A stretch of DNA of 14,956 bases from the NCBI GenBank assembly GCA_019894815.1, contig JAGXNU010000019.1:1-14956 (forward strand). The letters run 5' to 3'. Each line of letters begins with the position of its first letter. Positions within the stretch are counted from its first letter, which is position 1. The notes below the pieces were generated by a model. The model was not told the origin of the DNA and did no database searches. It saw nothing but the letters and a program-made list of their open reading frames with translations. The translations under genes and the position numbers were made by a program. The DNA comes from Promethearchaeota archaeon (GTDB taxonomy: Archaea; Asgardarchaeota; Lokiarchaeia; Sigyniarchaeales; SOKP01). Positions 13,823-14,956 of this stretch are shown here, one piece after another.

Positions 13823-14956
13823 ATGAAAAAAGTGAATTTAGATCTTTCTGATGTATTAAATAAAGAGCCGTTAACATTTTTAGTGGGTGCTGGTTGTTCA
13901 GTTAATTCACCATCTTGTCTTCCTGCTGGACGGCCTATGATGAATGCGATAATTAACCATGTAACCCATAAAGAGGATAGCAAAAAACTCGCGAATCTAG
14001 AAGAACTTCGATTTGAGTCTCTAGTTGAAATTGTCAGAGATAATATCGATCCAACATTAAAAACCATTGATTACTATATTCAATGTGATAAACCAAATCT
14101 TCTACATTTCTTTTTCGCTAAAATGATTGAAACTGGTAATTTCGTCATGACAACTAATTTTGATCTACTGATCGAACATGCGATGATAAAATTAGGAATT
14201 CCTTATGAAAAAATGAAAATCGCAATAACGAAGAAGGATTATGAATCTTTAAAAAACCCGAAGCAATTATACGATGATGGATATAAAGTACTATATAAAA
14301 TTCATGGATCTCCAGTAAATCTGCTTACAAATGAATCAACAAAAGAAAGCTTGATTGCGACAATTCAAGCTTTTGGATCAAATAAGCAAGGATTAAATGT
14401 GTTTCAAGTTGAACCATTTAAACGTGATTTATTTAATAATATATCTAAGGAACGCACATTGATAGTAATGGGGTATTCAGGGAGCGATGACTTTGATGTA
14501 ATCCCTACACTTAAAGTATTACACGAGCTGAAAGCAGTAATTTGGATAGACCATACCTCCTTAGACGATGTAAGAATTTACGAAATAGCGAGTACAGACA
14601 ATGAAAATGATAATAAAGTGGATCAGATTTTAGTTGACATTAAAAAAACATCAAATATTCCTCACGTGTATAAAGTTGAGATGAATACGTCTCAATTTGC
14701 TAAAAAAATTCTCTCAAATGATTTTCCAATTTCGGAGACTAATTTTGATCTATCTCCTCAAGATTGGCTAAAAGAAAACGTTAAGGTGGAAGATGAAAGT
14801 ATAAAATTCATCATCCCTCAACAACTTTTTTATGATTATAATCACTATGAAGATTCCTTAAGATGTACTAAGCAACTTTTAGAATTTGCTCAGAAAAATA
14901 ATAATCCGATTCTGGAAGTCAGGGCAAGAATTTTAGAAGGAAAAGTACGAGATTCT
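13823..14956 (+). CDS. SIR2-like domain protein with TPR-like C-terminal start (5' part only)
   Basis: The frame is open from ATG 13823 to the right edge (378 codons, no stop), so the gene is cut by the window. Residues 15-245 show SIR2-family landmarks: FLVGAGCSVN (19-28), VMTTNFDLLIEHA (108-120), a candidate catalytic H161 in YKIHGS, and IVMGYSGSDDFDV (214-226). This pattern fits the SIR2-like group often found in antiviral NADases rather than classical deacetylases; no zinc-binding cysteine quartet is seen. From about 330 the sequence becomes helical and TPR-like (DYNHYEDSLRCTKQLLEFAQ), suggesting a SIR2-TPR fusion. An in-frame TGA at 13811 fixes the start region. NAD hydrolysis in defence is inference from family architecture; NAD-dependent deacylation or another NAD-linked role is possible. 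Confidence 0.85.
   Translation, partial: MKKVNLDLSDVLNKEPLTFLVGAGCSVNSPSCLPAGRPMMNAIINHVTHKEDSKKLANLEELRFESLVEIVRDNIDPTLKTIDYYIQCDKPNLLHFFFAKMIETGNFVMTTNFDLLIEHAMIKLGIPYEKMKIAITKKDYESLKNPKQLYDDGYKVLYKIHGSPVNLLTNESTKESLIATIQAFGSNKQGLNVFQVEPFKRDLFNNISKERTLIVMGYSGSDDFDVIPTLKVLHELKAVIWIDHTSLDDVRIYEIASTDNENDNKVDQILVDIKKTSNIPHVYKVEMNTSQFAKKILSNDFPISETNFDLSPQDWLKENVKVEDESIKFIIPQQLFYDYNHYEDSLRCTKQLLEFAQKNNNPILEVRARILEGKVRDS

Noticed and set aside
13783..14067. Minus-strand 94-codon ORF
   Set aside because: It is antisense to the SIR2 motif region, whose plus-strand frame carries clear family signatures.

Overview
The window looks like a chromosomal segment of an Asgard archaeon, probably Lokiarchaeia-like; the lineage is inferred from gene content because no rRNA is present. 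DNA is AT-rich, and T-tract terminators and TATA-like boxes are archaeal in style. Eukaryote-style signature proteins sit beside archaeal C1 metabolism: two multi-domain Arf-like GTPases, a V4R (TRAPP/Bet3-fold) protein and a von Willebrand A protein with zinc fingers resembling Rpn10/TFIIH p44, alongside an archaeal CdhA and an MtrH-like methyltransferase. Genes are mostly single transcription units with AT-rich gaps. I saw no IS element, tRNA, rRNA or CRISPR array.

Layout. 1-441: 3' end of a gene for an acidic zinc-ribbon protein with four W-x-x-E-x-L repeats. 608-2349: Arf-like GTPase with an N-terminal longin/roadblock-like domain, then a V4R protein. 2350-2689: long spacer with a 22-bp palindrome. 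2690-5360: complete cdhA (CO dehydrogenase subunit of the ACDS/CODH-ACS complex), then a 73-residue protein carrying the CooJ nickel motif H-W-x2-H-x3-H. 5402-6616 (minus): second Arf-like GTPase with an N-terminal helix-hairpin-helix-like region and a C-terminal roadblock/longin-like region. 6821-8002: vWA protein with two C4HC3 zinc fingers. 8078-8953: divergent MtrH-like methyltransferase. 9106-10248: TPR-like helical protein. 10352-10711 (minus): ArsR-like winged-helix regulator. 10712-11318: apparently non-coding. 11319-11918: ribbon-helix-helix protein with an unknown C-terminal domain. 11924-13633 (minus): maltokinase-like kinase. 13823 to the right edge: SIR2-like protein with a TPR-like C-terminal start, truncated by the window.

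How the genes fit together. The metabolic theme is the Wood-Ljungdahl pathway: CdhA handles CO2/CO, the CooJ-like protein is a candidate nickel supplier for its C-cluster, and the MtrH-like protein could move methyl groups between a corrinoid protein and tetrahydromethanopterin. cdhA stands apart from the other cdh genes here. The second theme is GTPase/trafficking-like signature proteins; the GTPase-V4R pair recalls GTPase/TRAPP biology. The right end holds a possible sugar kinase and a possible NAD-linked defence protein. Functional links between the themes are inference from proximity only.
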